Source of the DNA: an uncultured Dehalococcoidia bacterium
Lineage (GTDB): Bacteria; Chloroflexota; Dehalococcoidia; Lucifugimonadales; Lucifugimonadaceae
Reading direction: 5' to 3'
DNA: 64,000 bases
Assembly (NCBI GenBank): GCA_958295935.1
Contig: OY282385.1
Location: forward strand, 1,240,001-1,304,000
Shown: in pieces, positions 51,986-62,397 of the stretch
Position numbering within the stretch: the first letter of the stretch is position 1
How the letters are laid out: each line of letters begins with the position of its first letter
Translations under genes and position numbers: made by a program
The notes under the pieces: model-generated
What the model was told of the DNA's origin: nothing
Database searches by the model: none
What the model saw: only the letters and a program-made list of their open reading frames with translations

Positions 51986-53194
51986 CTACGCCGCTACTTC
52001 GATGATCACGCCTGATCCCACGGTTCGGCCGCCCTCGCGGATCGCAAACCGCAAGTTCCTTTCCAAAGCCACCGGATACATCAGTTCGATGTCCATCTCA
52101 GTGTTGTCGCCAGGCATCACCATCTCGATGCCCTCGGAAAGCTTGATCTCGCCCGTCACGTCGGTAGTGCGGATGTAGAACTGCGGCTTATATCCGCTGA
52201 AGAACGGCGTATGCCGTCCGCCCTCTTCCTTGGTGAGCACGTAGACCTGCGCCCTAGCCTTCGTGAATGGGGTTATAGACCCCGGTTTTGCCAAAACGGC
52301 GCCTCGAGCTATCTCCCCGCGTTCAACGCCGCGCAGCAACGCCCCGACGGCGTCTCCGGGCAGGCCTTCGCTCAGAGTCTTCTTGAACATCTCCACACCG
52401 GTCACAACCGTGCGCTCGGTCTTGCCAAAACCCACGATCTCAACCTCATCACCCACGGTCACCTGGCCGCGCTCGATACGGCCCGTCACAACGGTGCCGC
52501 GGCCCTTGATACCGAACACGTCCTCAACAGGCATCAGGAAGGGTTGATCCACGGGGCGTTCAGGTATGGGAATGTAATCGTCCACTGCCTCCATCAACTC
52601 CAGGATCTGCTTGACGGCCGGGTGCTCGAAGTTAGAGGCGTTTTCCATGGCCTCCAGAGCGCTTACCCGCACCAGTGGAATATCGTCGCCAGGGAAGCCG
52701 TAGCCGCTGAGCAATTCCCGGATTTCCAGCTCCACCAGTTCCAGCAGTTCCTCGTCGTCCATCATGTCAACTTTGTTGAGAGCTACGACCACGCGCGGCA
52801 CGTTGACCTGACGCGCCAGAAGGATGTGCTCTCTGGTCTGTGGCATCGGACCGTCGGGCGCGCTAACAACCAGTACCGCTCCGTCCATCTGTGCGGCGCC
52901 GGTAATCATGTTCTTGATGTAGTCCGCGTGACCCGGGCAATCCACGTGGGCGTAGTGGCGGTTCTCCGTCTCATACTCCACGTGTGTGATGGCGATGGTT
53001 ACGCCTCGTTCACGCTCTTCAGGAGCGTTGTCGATCTCATCGAAGCCCTTGACTTCGACCGTTTGTCCTGCCGTCTTCAGATGGCCTAGAACATTCGAAA
53101 TCGCTGCCGTCAGCGTCGTCTTCCCGTGGTCTACGTGACCGATGGTTCCCACGTTTACATGGGGCTTGGTGCGGTCAAAAGCCTGCTTTGCCAT
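51986..53194 (-). CDS. tuf: Elongation factor Tu
   Basis: 402 residues from ATG 53194, preceded by GGGAGAGA; an earlier start at 53218 is less likely. The GTP-binding motifs are [23 protein letters not shown] and NKVDM, and the effector region [13 protein letters not shown] is complete. The C-terminal barrels end with [15 protein letters not shown]. It carries aminoacyl-tRNA to the ribosome. First gene of the tuf-rpmG-secE-nusG-rplKA-rplJL cluster, with tRNA genes just upstream. Confidence 0.98.
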   Translation of the reverse strand: MAKQAFDRTKPHVNVGTIGHVDHGKTTLTAAISNVLGHLKTAGQTVEVKGFDEIDNAPEERERGVTIAITHVEYETENRHYAHVDCPGHADYIKNMITGAAQMDGAVLVVSAPDGPMPQTREHILLARQVNVPRVVVALNKVDMMDDEELLELVELEIRELLSGYGFPGDDIPLVRVSALEAMENASNFEHPAVKQILELMEAVDDYIPIPERPVDQPFLMPVEDVFGIKGRGTVVTGRIERGQVTVGDEVEIVGFGKTERTVVTGVEMFKKTLSEGLPGDAVGALLRGVERGEIARGAVLAKPGSITPFTKARAQVYVLTKEEGGRHTPFFSGYKPQFYIRTTDVTGEIKLSEGIEMVMPGDNTEMDIELMYPVALERNLRFAIREGGRTVGSGVIIEVAA

Positions 53195-53295
53195 TCTCTC
53201 CCGGGCCTCCGATCCCAATTCTTCGGGGATCCTTGCCTTGATCAGTAACTCTCATTGTAACGCCAACCAGTAACCTGGTCCTGACTTTCCGGTTG

Positions 53296-53370
53296 TGGAG
53301 CCCACACCCAGACTTGAACTGGGGACCTCGTTCTTACCAAGAACGCGCTCTACCACTGAGCTATGTGGGC
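53296..53370 (-). tRNA. tRNA-Thr (GGT)
   Basis: Acceptor GCCCACA pairs with TGTGGGC, then T and encoded CCA. Anticodon arm CGTTC-TTGGTAA-GAACG gives GGT. T arm CCCAG-TTCAAGT-CTGGG. Confidence 0.95.
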
Positions 53371-53402
53371 CCTCGGTCCGTCTCATCAGTATGGACATTC
53401 TC

Positions 53403-53489
53403 TGGTGCAGGGGGCAGGATTCGAACCTGCGTAGCCATTCAGGCGGCAGATTTACAGTCTGCTGGTTTTAACCGCTCACCCACCCCTGC
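53403..53489 (-). tRNA. tRNA-Tyr (GTA)
   Basis: Acceptor GCAGGGG pairs with CCCCTGC, then A and encoded CCA. Anticodon arm GCAGA-CTGTAAA-TCTGC gives GTA, and the long variable arm typical of bacterial tRNA-Tyr follows. T arm GCAGG-TTCGAAT-CCTGC. Confidence 0.95.
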
Positions 53490-53648
53490 CCAAGCCTTCA
53501 TATTAACATACCAAGAAACCGGAACGCAGTTCAAATAACGAATTTCGTACTGCGTAAAATCGCGTATTGCATGGATCCTTCCCTGTGAACTACGTGGGTA
53601 GCGCCCAATACCGGGCACTTGTCACAAGGGGCTATTACAGAGCTGGGG

Positions 53649-53724
53649 TGGAGCCCCGGGGGGGATTCGAACCCACCGACCTGGCGATTACAAATCGCCT
53701 GCGCTACCGCTGCGCCACCGGGGC
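53649..53724 (-). tRNA. tRNA-Thr (TGT)
   Basis: Acceptor GCCCCGG pairs with CCGGGGC, then T and encoded CCA. Anticodon arm GGCGA-TTTGTAA-TCGCC gives TGT. One pair of the T stem is mismatched (GTGGG/CCCCC). Upstream of the tRNA-Tyr, tRNA-Thr(GGT) and tuf group, same strand. Confidence 0.93.
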
Positions 53725-53880
53725 AAGACCCGCGCCGCGGCCTCTTCTTCGATGTTAGACACGCGCACGGAGGCCAGTCAACGCAACCTTTGATTCCATT
53801 CCAGGGCCTTTGACTGAGGTTCTCCTATGCCGATCCTTTGCCAGAGCGATAGGGTCGTCGTCAAGTACCAAAAGCCGTTT

Positions 53881-55101
53881 TCATGCATCCGCTTGGCATC
53901 GACTCCTGGCTTCCTCGCGCACCCTCTCCATCACCTCACCCAATGCAAGGCCGCCAGATAAGGCTATCCGCCTACAGTCCTCGTACTCGGGCGCGAAGTG
54001 TACCGACTCTCCATCCAGTTTCTTTACTTTGACTCGCACCCGTCCCAAGGACGAGTCGAGATCCACGGTCTCCCTGTCCGCCTCATACCTCTCGACCAGC
54101 CTGCGCCTGACACCGAAAGTCGAAGTTTCAGCCAATATCAACCGCGCTGCGGCGTCCGTAACATCGTCCCGCACAAGAGCCGACAGCATCACGCCCGGCC
54201 GATTTTTCTTCATCTGAACCGGCGTCATCCAAACGTCCAACGCGCCAAGCCGGAAGAGCTTGTCCTGCACGTGGCCGAACATCTCCCCGGGCATATCGTC
54301 TATGTTCGTCTCCAGGAGCGTAAGACCACCCGCTGCAGGGCCCAAGCCCGCAGGATGCATCTGCAGCTCCTTGCCCAACCACAGCCCCACGACGTTGGCG
54401 TGCGATTGCGGGTCGCGTTCACCGGCGCCATAGCCCGATCGTTCAACGTCCATAGTCAGCGGAGTGAAACTGGCCAGTTCCGCCACGATAGCCGCTCCCG
54501 TGGGTGTCACCGCCTCGCCCAAAAGCATCCCTGCGCCCCCAGTTCGGACCGGAGCTCCGGATGCGCGGTAAATCGCCAGAGCCGCGGGCGACACCCCGCC
54601 CATCGCGCCGTGCTCCGTTCTCGCCGTGCCGCATCCAGCAGGAAACGGCGAGGCATGAAATTTCTTTACCCCGAGCAACTCAAGACCAACCACCGCCCCT
54701 ACCACGTCCACCAGCGTGTCCACAGTCGCCAACTCGTGCAAGTGTCCAGGTTCGCCGCCATGCGCCGCGCTCTCAGCGCGAAGCAACGAACCGAAGATCG
54801 CCTTGGACCTGGACTTGACGCCAACGGAAAGAGACGACCGACTGACTGATTCCAGGAAATCGCCGAAGCCGCGCGGGCGGCGTCCCTCATCGTTCAGGCA
54901 AACGCGAAGAAGCGTGGCATACAGTGCGCCTCGCTTTACGCGTTCAGCCGATAGTTCGTAGCCACCATCGGGGAGTTTCGCCAGTTCGCTGCGCAGGGCG
55001 TCAAGATGGAGACCTGCGTCCACCATCGAGCCAAGCAGCATATCGCCGCTCGCCCCGCCGATCATGTCGAGGTAGGCGACTGTTGCAGCACCGCCCGGCA
55101 T
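53881..55101 (-). CDS. larC: Nickel insertion protein for the nickel-pincer cofactor
   Basis: 406 residues. AYLDMIGGASGDMLLGSMVDAG, HLHELATVDTLVDVVGAVVGLELLGV, GAMGGVSPAALAI...GEAVTPTGAAIVAEL and TNIDDMPGEMFGHVQDKLFRLGALDVWMTPVQMKKNRPGVML are the LarC family. It puts nickel into the pyridinium-dithiocarboxylate cofactor of lactate racemase and related enzymes, using CTP. In Lactobacillus LarC is made by a programmed frameshift; here the frame is continuous. Next to larE; neither larA nor larB is in the window. Confidence 0.93.
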   Translation of the reverse strand: MPGGAATVAYLDMIGGASGDMLLGSMVDAGLHLDALRSELAKLPDGGYELSAERVKRGALYATLLRVCLNDEGRRPRGFGDFLESVSRSSLSVGVKSRSKAIFGSLLRAESAAHGGEPGHLHELATVDTLVDVVGAVVGLELLGVKKFHASPFPAGCGTARTEHGAMGGVSPAALAIYRASGAPVRTGGAGMLLGEAVTPTGAAIVAELASFTPLTMDVERSGYGAGERDPQSHANVVGLWLGKELQMHPAGLGPAAGGLTLLETNIDDMPGEMFGHVQDKLFRLGALDVWMTPVQMKKNRPGVMLSALVRDDVTDAAARLILAETSTFGVRRRLVERYEADRETVDLDSSLGRVRVKVKKLDGESVHFAPEYEDCRRIALSGGLALGEVMERVREEARSRCQADA

Positions 55102-55118
55102 CGCAGGGTATGCCCGAA

Positions 55119-56078
55119 TCAGTTCGCAGCCAACGCCGCGTCACGCGCACCCGCGCGACCGGTTATGACCGCGTTGAGCTTCCCGGAACGAAACCCCTCC
55201 GGGTCGATTTCCACGCTGGCGTAACCAGCCGACCGCACAGCCGAGATCACACGCTCCGGTACTCCCTGTTCCTCAAGCGCCGCCATCTCAGAGGGGCTGA
55301 TCTCTACACGCGCAGACTCCCCATAGTGGCGCACCCGCAACTCCCTGAATCCCAGACTCTTCAGCGCCCGCTCAGCGCGCCCTATTCTCGATAGAGCCTC
55401 GACCGTCACCCTTGTCCCATAGGGGATCCGAGAGGATAAACACGGCTGAGCCGGCTTGTCCCACGTCGGCAGGCCGCGCGCTCGGGAGAGGACCCGTATC
55501 GCGTTCTTGTTCAACCCGGCTTCAACCAGCGGCGAGCGTACGCTGTAATTGGCCGCCGCAGTCAGCCCGGGACGGTAGTCTCCAAGATCGTCGGTATTGG
55601 CGCCGTTTACAATAACCGAGATACCGGCCTCCGACGCCAGCGAGCCGAGTTGGACGTAAAGCTCCGTCTTGCAGAAGAAGCAACGCCTTGGGCCGTTCTC
55701 GGCATATCCGGGTTCGTCGAGTTCGCTCGTCGAAATTACTCTGTGACGCCAACCTCGCTCACTGGCAAGATATATCGCAGCTTCAAGCTCATCAGGCGCA
55801 ACGCTCGCAGAAGCCGCGGTGACGGCAAGTGAACGATCGCCCAACGCCTCTTGCGCAACGTCCGCCAGATAAGCGGAGTCCACTCCCCCGGAGTACGCCA
55901 CCACTACAGACCCCATTTGGCGCAGCAGATCAGCCAGAGCCTTTTCCCTGTCCTCCACTCCGGCAGGTCGATCAGGCTCTTCCGCAGTCAGCGGCCCGGG
56001 TAGAAGCCTGTCACCGGCTCCCGCCCCTTCGCGTGCGCGACGCAAAGCGACCGGGTCAGTTATATGCCCCTGTTGGAC
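55119..56078 (-). CDS. larE: Sulfur transferase of nickel-pincer cofactor synthesis (LarE)
   Basis: About 319 residues from the ATG at 56078; 56147 is an alternative and the first ~40 residues are not family-like. The PP-loop ATPase motif VVVAYSGGVDSAYLA, the PRRCFFCKTELY motif and QPCLSSRIPYGT are typical. The Cys in QPCLSSR is where LarE of Lactobacillus gives up its own sulfur; the extra Cys pair RCFFC is common in the family. It adenylates and sulfurates the pyridinium precursor. It sits 17 bp ahead of larC on the same strand. Confidence 0.92.
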   Translation of the reverse strand, partial: VQQGHITDPVALRRAREGAGAGDRLLPGPLTAEEPDRPAGVEDREKALADLLRQMGSVVVAYSGGVDSAYLADVAQEALGDRSLAVTAASASVAPDELEAAIYLASERGWRHRVISTSELDEPGYAENGPRRCFFCKTELYVQLGSLASEAGISVIVNGANTDDLGDYRPGLTAAANYSVRSPLVEAGLNKNAIRVLSRARGLPTWDKPAQPCLSSRIPYGTRVTVEALSRIGRAERALKSLGFRELRVRHYGESARVEISPSEMAALEEQGVPERVISAVRSAGYASVEIDPEGFRSGKLNAVITGRAGARDAALAAN

Positions 56079-56173
56079 CATATCGAGTCCCCATCTCCGC
56101 CACATAGGGCCCAGAGTACCGCCGGAAGCGTAGAACCCGACTGCCAACGATACTTCCGACTTGGCGATAGATA

Positions 56174-56197
56174 GCCGTACCCTTCAGCGGGTACGGC
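56174..56197 (-). terminator. Hairpin between clpC and larE
   Basis: GCCGTACCC, a 6-base loop and GGGTACGGC form a perfect 9-bp stem 40 bp after the clpC stop. It is followed on the minus strand by TATCTATC, not a clear U tract. A weak terminator or processing hairpin. Confidence 0.45.
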
Positions 56198-56237
56198 GCG
56201 AGCCAGTGGAACCTGCCGCCGGCAGTCTATCGACAAC

Positions 56238-58715
56238 CTAGCTTGTCGCAGCTTCCTTCTTCCGGCGCGGGGGCTTGGGCGTAGTGATCAACACCTGTCC
56301 GGCATCGTCTACGTCCACTTCCACCACGTCGCCGGGCCTGAACTTGTCCCGCAGTAAGTCTTCGGACAGTTGGTCCTCAAGCTTGTCCTGTATCAATCTG
56401 CGCAGTGGACGCGCTCCGAATTTGGGGTCAAACCCGTTGTCCGCAATCCACTCACGCATAGCGTCCGTGACTTGAAGCACCAAGCCTTTCTCCAGAACTT
56501 TCGCCTGGAGTTCTTGAAGCATCAGGTCCACTATTTCCAGGATGTGATCCCGGTTCAATGCGTGGAACACGACGGTGGAGTCTATCCGGTTCAGGAACTC
56601 CGGCCGGAAATGGCGTTTCACCTCTTCCAGCACCTTGTCCCTCATGCGCTCGTAGTCGCGAGTCGTCGATTCTTCCTGGGCGGCGCCCGAAAAGCCGAGG
56701 AAGCTATCGCGCCTGATCAGGTCAGATCCCAAGTTCGAGGTCATGATGATCAGCGTGTTCTTGAAGTCTACCCGCCTGCCCTTCGAGTCGGTCAGTTGCC
56801 CGTCCTCGAATATCTGCAACAGCACGTTGAACACGTCCTCGTGCGCCTTCTCTATCTCGTCCAGCAGGATGGCAGTGTAAGAGTGCCTTCTGACCGCCTC
56901 TGTCAACTGGCCGCCCTCGTCGAAACCAATGTACCCGGGCGGAGCTCCAACCAGACGGGACACCGAGTGGCGCTCCATGTATTCCGACATGTCCAGCCGG
57001 AGCATGTTGTCCTCGGATCCGAACATGAACTCGGCAAGCCTCTTCACCACGTGGGTCTTGCCAACACCGGTTGGGCCCAGGAACAGGAACGCGCCGATGG
57101 GGCGCTTGGGGTCCTTGATCCCCGCGCGAGCGCGCCGCACTGCGCGAGCGATCATATTTATAGCCTCATCCTGACCCACGACCTGGCCATGAAGAGTTTC
57201 CTCCATGTGCAACAACCGCTCGCTCTCCTCTATGTCCAAGCGGGTAACCGGTATGCGGGTCCACATACTGACCACCTCTGCTATGTCCTCAGAGGTCACC
57301 TGGGTCGCCTGTTCCGGCTTGGCTTCTTTCCACTCTTTGCTAAGGCTCTCGACCACGGTCACCTGGTTTAGTTCCTTGTCCCTCAGCTGAGCGGCAACCT
57401 CGTATTCCTGATCGGCGATGGCCTGGTCTTTTTCTCGCTGGATCTCCTTCAGCATCTTATTGGCCTCTTTCAGTGGCGGAGGCGTCATGCTGTTTCTGAT
57501 ACGAACACGCGAGGCGGCCTCGTCGATCAGGTCTATCGCCTTGTCCGGCATCTGCCGGTCCGCGATGTAGCGCTCAGCCAGTGAGGCAGCCGTTTCAAGC
57601 GCTTCCTTCGATATGGCCAACCCGTGGTGTTCTTCGTAACGGGCCACCACGCCTCGGAGAATTTCAACGGTATCCGTAACGTCCGGCGGGTCCACGTACA
57701 CCGGCTGGAAGCGTCGTTCCAACGCCGGATCGCGCTCAACGTATTTGCGGTAGTCGTCTGCGGTAGTCGCGCCAACCACCTGCAGTTCACCGCGAGCAAG
57801 CGAAGGCTTCAGAATGTTGGCAGCGTCCACAGCCCCTTCCGCAGCGCCTGCGCCCACCATGGTGTGCATCTCGTCGATGAACAACACGCAATTCCCGGAC
57901 GACTTGAGCTCGTTGATCACCTTCTTAAGGCGTTCCTCGAACTCCCCCCGGTACTTGGTTCCGGCCACCAAGGCGCCCATGTCCAAGGTCACCACGCGCT
58001 TGCCGGAAAGAGTTTCCGGAACGTCGCCGTCCACAACCAATTGCGCAAGCTTCTCGACGATAGCAGTCTTGCCAACGCCGGGGTCGCCGATCAGCACCGG
58101 GTTGTTCTTCGTCCGGCGACTCAGGATTTGAACCACGCGCTCCAATTCGGTGTCCCGCCCGATCACGGGATCGAGTTCGTCGTCACGCGCCAGCGCAGTC
58201 AGGTCGGAACCCAGCTCATCCAGTGCCGGAGTGCGATTGCTCTGCTTCGTTTGAGAACTAGACTGGCTCGCGCTTTGAGACAGAATCCTGTTCGTCTCGT
58301 GTCTAACCTTGTCAAGCGAAACGCCGAGGTTTTCAAGGACGCCCGCGGCTACGCCTTCACCCTCGCGCATCAGCCCGATCAGCAGGTGCTCCGTACCGAT
58401 GTAGTGGTGGCTCAACCGTCTGGCTTCATCAACTGCCAGCTCTATCACCTTCTTGGCGCGAGGCGTTAGCCCGATCTCTCCGGGCGTTGGGCGTTCCCCG
58501 CGGCCAATGATGAACTCCACTGCCGAGCGCACCTTGACCAACTCGACGTTGAGGGCGGCCAGCACCTTCGCCGCAACCCCCTCGGTCTCACGCACAAGTC
58601 CCAGAAGGATGTGCTCCGTACCGATGTAGTTGTGGTTGAAGCGCTGCGCTTCCTCCTGCGCCAAAGACAGGACTCTGCGCGCCCTTTCAGAGAATTTTTC
58701 GAACCTGCTGGCCAT
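56238..58715 (-). CDS. clpC: ATP-dependent Clp protease ATP-binding subunit ClpC
   Basis: About 825 residues from the ATG at 58715. The double Clp N-domain ([36 protein letters not shown]), first AAA domain (Walker [23 protein letters not shown]), a UVR-like middle domain ([11 protein letters not shown]), and second AAA domain ([16 protein letters not shown]) are complete. It unfolds proteins for ClpP in the cytoplasm. The C-terminal ClpP-binding loop (LGF-like LGFSG) is present. Confidence 0.97.
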   Translation of the reverse strand: MASRFEKFSERARRVLSLAQEEAQRFNHNYIGTEHILLGLVRETEGVAAKVLAALNVELVKVRSAVEFIIGRGERPTPGEIGLTPRAKKVIELAVDEARRLSHHYIGTEHLLIGLMREGEGVAAGVLENLGVSLDKVRHETNRILSQSASQSSSQTKQSNRTPALDELGSDLTALARDDELDPVIGRDTELERVVQILSRRTKNNPVLIGDPGVGKTAIVEKLAQLVVDGDVPETLSGKRVVTLDMGALVAGTKYRGEFEERLKKVINELKSSGNCVLFIDEMHTMVGAGAAEGAVDAANILKPSLARGELQVVGATTADDYRKYVERDPALERRFQPVYVDPPDVTDTVEILRGVVARYEEHHGLAISKEALETAASLAERYIADRQMPDKAIDLIDEAASRVRIRNSMTPPPLKEANKMLKEIQREKDQAIADQEYEVAAQLRDKELNQVTVVESLSKEWKEAKPEQATQVTSEDIAEVVSMWTRIPVTRLDIEESERLLHMEETLHGQVVGQDEAINMIARAVRRARAGIKDPKRPIGAFLFLGPTGVGKTHVVKRLAEFMFGSEDNMLRLDMSEYMERHSVSRLVGAPPGYIGFDEGGQLTEAVRRHSYTAILLDEIEKAHEDVFNVLLQIFEDGQLTDSKGRRVDFKNTLIIMTSNLGSDLIRRDSFLGFSGAAQEESTTRDYERMRDKVLEEVKRHFRPEFLNRIDSTVVFHALNRDHILEIVDLMLQELQAKVLEKGLVLQVTDAMREWIADNGFDPKFGARPLRRLIQDKLEDQLSEDLLRDKFRPGDVVEVDVDDAGQVLITTPKPPRRKKEAATS

Positions 58716-58782
58716 AGTCAACCTCCCCTGCGGGATGTCCGGCCATAGTAGCCGCCTCTGTCATCAGTTCGATAACTCGATA

Positions 58783-60153
58783 CTAACCCTGATCCCTGAA
58801 AATGTCTGCAAACTCATTTCCACCCCGACGGGAATCCGAAACCTCCAAAGAAATCGGATCCGGCGCCGCTGCCTGCTTCAAGGACAGGCCCAGCCGGCGA
58901 CGTTCGGGCTCGATCCTGATTATACGCAAGTCGAACTCGTCACCCTCCGAAACAACGTCCCGAGGGTGCTTGATGACCTGCGCGCTCAGTTCCGAAATGT
59001 GTATGAGCCCCTCGATCCCGCCGCCTATGCGGGCGAAGGCCCCAAAGTTGGCAAGCTTCGTTACCTTGCCCTTCACCACCTGGCCCACGTGGAACTTCGC
59101 CTCGATCTCATCCCAGGGCTCCGGCTGCAGCCGCCGCAGGCTCAAGGCGATCTTCAGATTTTCCCTGTCAACCTTGAGGACGAACACGTCCAACTCCTGA
59201 CCCACCTTTACCACGTCCTCGGGGGAGTTCACCTGTTCCCAGGACAGCTCGGATATGTGCACCAAGCCGTCCGCTCCTCCCAGGTCTACGAAAGCTCCGA
59301 AACTCGATATGCCTGCCACACGGCCTCTTCGTATTTCACCCTCGGAGAGTTCCTGCACCAGACGCATCTTCTGGATCTGCTTCCACGCCTGAAGCGCGGC
59401 GCGTTCGGAGAAGATCGCACGGTTCCTGCGCCTGTTGAGTTCGATGATCTTGAACTCAACTTCCATCCCGATGAACCCTTCCTTAGGCGGCTCGCCGCCC
59501 GAAACATACAGATCGCGAGCCGGCCCTACCAACTGGGATAACGGAATGAAGCCCTGCACACCCTCCGACTCGACAACCGCGCCGCCGCGATTCGACCCGA
59601 TGAGCCGGCCCGTAACCGTCTCCCCGGCATCCATCGACTTCTCCAGAATTCGCCAACCCTGCTCACCGCGCGCACGGTCTACAGACAAAATAGATGAGCC
59701 GTCCTGACCCTCCGGATTGATTACGTAGACTATAACCTCGTCACCGGGACTCAAATTCTCTACGGCCTCCGGCGGAAGGGTTTTCATCTCTCTGCCCGGC
59801 ACAAACCCCTCGGACTTGTAGCCGATGGTGACCAGCAGACCCTCTGGCCCCTTGCTCATCACCTTGCCGTCGATGATCTCGCCGCGGCGAAGGGCTTTCG
59901 AGGGCACGAACTCCTCGAGCAGGTTCGCCATCGTCTCGACGGTCTGCCCTTCAGCCTCCGCTCCTTCTTCTACAGACTGGCCCGCAGCAACTTCCGGGGC
60001 TGCAGATGCCGTTTCCTGATGGGTAATTTCTACGGATGGAGCCGCCTCGCTAGCCGCCGCCTCAACAGTGTCAACCGACCCGGTGGAGGGCTGGTCATCA
60101 GACGATGCCACAGTGATCTGCTGATCTGTAGGTGTGTCAGTACTGGAAATCAA
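58783..60153 (-). CDS. rpsA: S1-domain RNA-binding protein, ribosomal protein S1 homolog
   Basis: 456 residues, TTG start with only a weak ribosome site. An acidic, Ala/Glu/Ser-rich N terminus of ~90 residues is followed by four S1 domains (LRRGEIIDGKVMSKGPEGLLVTIGYKSEGFVPGRE; GETVTGRLIGSNRGGAVVESEGVQGFIPLSQL; EIRRGRVAGISSFGAFVDLGGADGLVHISELSW; VVKGKVTKLANFGAFARIGGGIEGLIHISELS). Four-domain S1 proteins are usual in Gram-positive-like bacteria. It binds mRNA at the ribosome. Confidence 0.92.
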   Translation of the reverse strand: MISSTDTPTDQQITVASSDDQPSTGSVDTVEAAASEAAPSVEITHQETASAAPEVAAGQSVEEGAEAEGQTVETMANLLEEFVPSKALRRGEIIDGKVMSKGPEGLLVTIGYKSEGFVPGREMKTLPPEAVENLSPGDEVIVYVINPEGQDGSSILSVDRARGEQGWRILEKSMDAGETVTGRLIGSNRGGAVVESEGVQGFIPLSQLVGPARDLYVSGGEPPKEGFIGMEVEFKIIELNRRRNRAIFSERAALQAWKQIQKMRLVQELSEGEIRRGRVAGISSFGAFVDLGGADGLVHISELSWEQVNSPEDVVKVGQELDVFVLKVDRENLKIALSLRRLQPEPWDEIEAKFHVGQVVKGKVTKLANFGAFARIGGGIEGLIHISELSAQVIKHPRDVVSEGDEFDLRIIRIEPERRRLGLSLKQAAAPDPISLEVSDSRRGGNEFADIFRDQG

Positions 60154-60371
60154 AATGTCTCTCGTTATCCCGCATTCGCCGCAATGTGCACATTATAAGC
60201 AGGGCGCGCCGTGAATGTATTGCAAGTGACCGGCGGAAAACGCCATTTGCCGTTACAACGCTGCACCAAGGAACCATGTTCGCTCTCGTCCCGGCCAGGC
60301 CGAAAGCGGGAGTTGGCCGGCTCGGACAAATAATCTAGAGGCAAGCATACTACACACCCGAACGCAAGACT

Positions 60372-61280
60372 TTAGTCATTCAGTTGCCTCAGCCGGGGAT
60401 CGAACCGGTCGCGCAGCCAATCCCCAATGAAGTTGAACGCCAGCACAGTCAGGAAGATAGCCATACCCGGGAAAAGAGCGATCCACCATGCCGTGTCCAG
60501 GTAGTCTCTGCCATCAGAGACCATCAGCCCCCACGCCGGCGTTGGCGCCTGCACCCCGACACCCAGGAAACTCAGGATCGACTCCGTAAGTATGAGAGAG
60601 CCTACCTGCAGTGTGGCGACCACGATGATCGTATTGACCACGCCCGGCAGAATGTGCTTGTACAGTATCAACGTCGTCCCGGCGCCAGCTACCTTGGCAA
60701 GTGAAATGTAGTCCAGGGTACGCAAGGACAAGGTTTCTGCGCGGACCTGCCGCGCAAATCCTCCCCAACTGAACAAGATCAGCAAGGCGATGATTACCTC
60801 AAGGCTCTGACCAAGCACGATCAGCACAGTCAGGGCAACGAGAATGAACGGAATCGCAAGCGACAGATCGACGAACCGCATCAGCACTTCGTCCACCTGT
60901 CCTCCCAAATAGCCCGAAACAAGGCCTACAACCGTTCCCCCCACCGCGCCGAATACCAGCACTATCGCGGCCACCTGCAGCGATATGCGGGCGCCGTAGA
61001 TGATCCGGCTCAACAAATCACGCCCAAGGTTGTCGGTACCCAACAGGTACTTCGCGCTCCCCCCTTCCAACCACGCCGGCGGGACGTTCGGAGCTCTCAG
61101 GTCTCCCCACAAATGGTTGTGCGGAGCCAGCAAAGGGGCGAATATCGCACACGCCACCAGAACCACCAGGATAACGGCCGGTATCACAGGCCACCGCCGC
61201 ATGAACCGCCAAGATCGCGTAGCTATGCTCTGCTGCCCAGAGGCATCCTCAAAAGAAACGGAATCCGCCAAGCTTGCCAT
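60372..61280 (-). CDS. Peptide-type ABC transporter permease (DppC type)
   Basis: 302 residues. A first helix (VIPAVILVVLVACAIFAPLLAPHNHL) and then YLLGTDNLGRDLLSRIIYGARISLQVA identify the DppC/OppC group. The EAA-loop stretch FARQVRAETLSLRTLDYISLAKVAGAGTTLILYKHILPGVVNTIIV contacts the ATPase. It lies 4 bp after the DppB-type gene. Substrate is a peptide or related molecule. Confidence 0.93.
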   Translation of the reverse strand: MASLADSVSFEDASGQQSIATRSWRFMRRWPVIPAVILVVLVACAIFAPLLAPHNHLWGDLRAPNVPPAWLEGGSAKYLLGTDNLGRDLLSRIIYGARISLQVAAIVLVFGAVGGTVVGLVSGYLGGQVDEVLMRFVDLSLAIPFILVALTVLIVLGQSLEVIIALLILFSWGGFARQVRAETLSLRTLDYISLAKVAGAGTTLILYKHILPGVVNTIIVVATLQVGSLILTESILSFLGVGVQAPTPAWGLMVSDGRDYLDTAWWIALFPGMAIFLTVLAFNFIGDWLRDRFDPRLRQLND

Positions 61281-61283
61281 TCC

Positions 61284-62210
61284 CTAGTGGTACCGGATGC
61301 GGGGGTCCAGGTACGCATACGCAATATCCACGATGAAGTTCATACCCACGTACACCACGGCAAACAGCATCACCACTCCGGTCATTACCGGAAAATCATT
61401 CGCCTTCACCGACTGTACCGCCAGCCTCCCCAGGCCAGGCCACGCGAAAACCGTCTCGGTTACCACCGTGCCCGTGATCAGCCCAGCCAGAAGAAGACCC
61501 GCGTAAGTCAACGGCGCCAGCATCGCGTTTCGGAGCGCATGCTTCCACAGAATCCAACCCGAACTCACTCCCTTGGCGCGGGCGAACTTGACGAACTCAG
61601 AGTCCAGAACCTCGAGCATGGAGGACCTCATGAGACGCAGGAAACCCGAGGCCGCAAGCCAGCCCAGAGTCACAGATGGCAAGATGTAATGAGATATACC
61701 GCCGCGACCATAAGGCGGCAGCAACTCGAACTGTACCGCAAAGATCAGGATCAGCATGATCCCCAACCAGAACGGCGGCAAAGCCTGCCCGAACAGAGCG
61801 AATACCCGCCCGGTATAGTCCAGGATCGAGCCGCGTCTGACCGCAGAAAGCACGCCCAACGGCACTCCCACGAGGAACGCGAAGATGAACGCCCCCACAG
61901 TCAACTGCAAGGTGCCGGGAATGCGTTGGCGGATTACGTCGAACGAGTTAGTCCTTTGAGATAGAGACTGTCCAAAATCACCTCGCGCCGCGTTCGCTAC
62001 CCATATCCCATACTGCACCACCAAGGGACGATCCAGCCCCATCTTCTTGCCCCAAGCCTCATACTGCTCCAGCGACGTGTACTCATCGAGAAGCACGTTC
62101 CGCGGGTCTCCGGTCAGACGGGACAACACAAAGACGAGAGCGGTCGTAGCAAACACGACGACCGCCATGTATATGAACCGCCGAATTGCGAAGTTCCGCA
62201 ATGGCCTCAA
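61284..62210 (-). CDS. Peptide-type ABC transporter permease (DppB type)
   Basis: 308 residues. FIYMAVVVFATTALVFVLSRLTGDPRNVLLDE and then GLDRPLVVQYGIWVANAARGDFGQSLSQR are the DppB N-terminal signature. The EAA region is FLRLMRSSMLEVLDSEFVKFARAKGVSSGWILWKHALRNAMLAPLTYAG. It sits between the binding-protein gene and the DppC-type gene; no ATPase follows, so the ATPases at 1-3.2 kb or others must serve. Confidence 0.93.
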   Translation of the reverse strand: MRPLRNFAIRRFIYMAVVVFATTALVFVLSRLTGDPRNVLLDEYTSLEQYEAWGKKMGLDRPLVVQYGIWVANAARGDFGQSLSQRTNSFDVIRQRIPGTLQLTVGAFIFAFLVGVPLGVLSAVRRGSILDYTGRVFALFGQALPPFWLGIMLILIFAVQFELLPPYGRGGISHYILPSVTLGWLAASGFLRLMRSSMLEVLDSEFVKFARAKGVSSGWILWKHALRNAMLAPLTYAGLLLAGLITGTVVTETVFAWPGLGRLAVQSVKANDFPVMTGVVMLFAVVYVGMNFIVDIAYAYLDPRIRYH

Positions 62211-62397
62211 TTACCTCGAACTGCCAAGGCTCTCAGGACGAGCGCCGCAGTTCAACGCCGTTCACGCGTTCCGATAAGCGCCCGCAGCGAATCTTTCCAA
62301 CCGCTCACCCCGCGCCGAACGCCCGCGCAGGCGGCCCCAAGCCGGTCGGCTGCGGCCTGTAGCAGCCGACCGGCGATAATTCCTTCGCGTGTGTTCG

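Noticed and set aside
60154-60371. Possible small gene between the S1 protein and the dppC-type gene
   Set aside because: The only open frames are short, without a ribosome site or recognisable features; probably promoter and leader sequence for rpsA.
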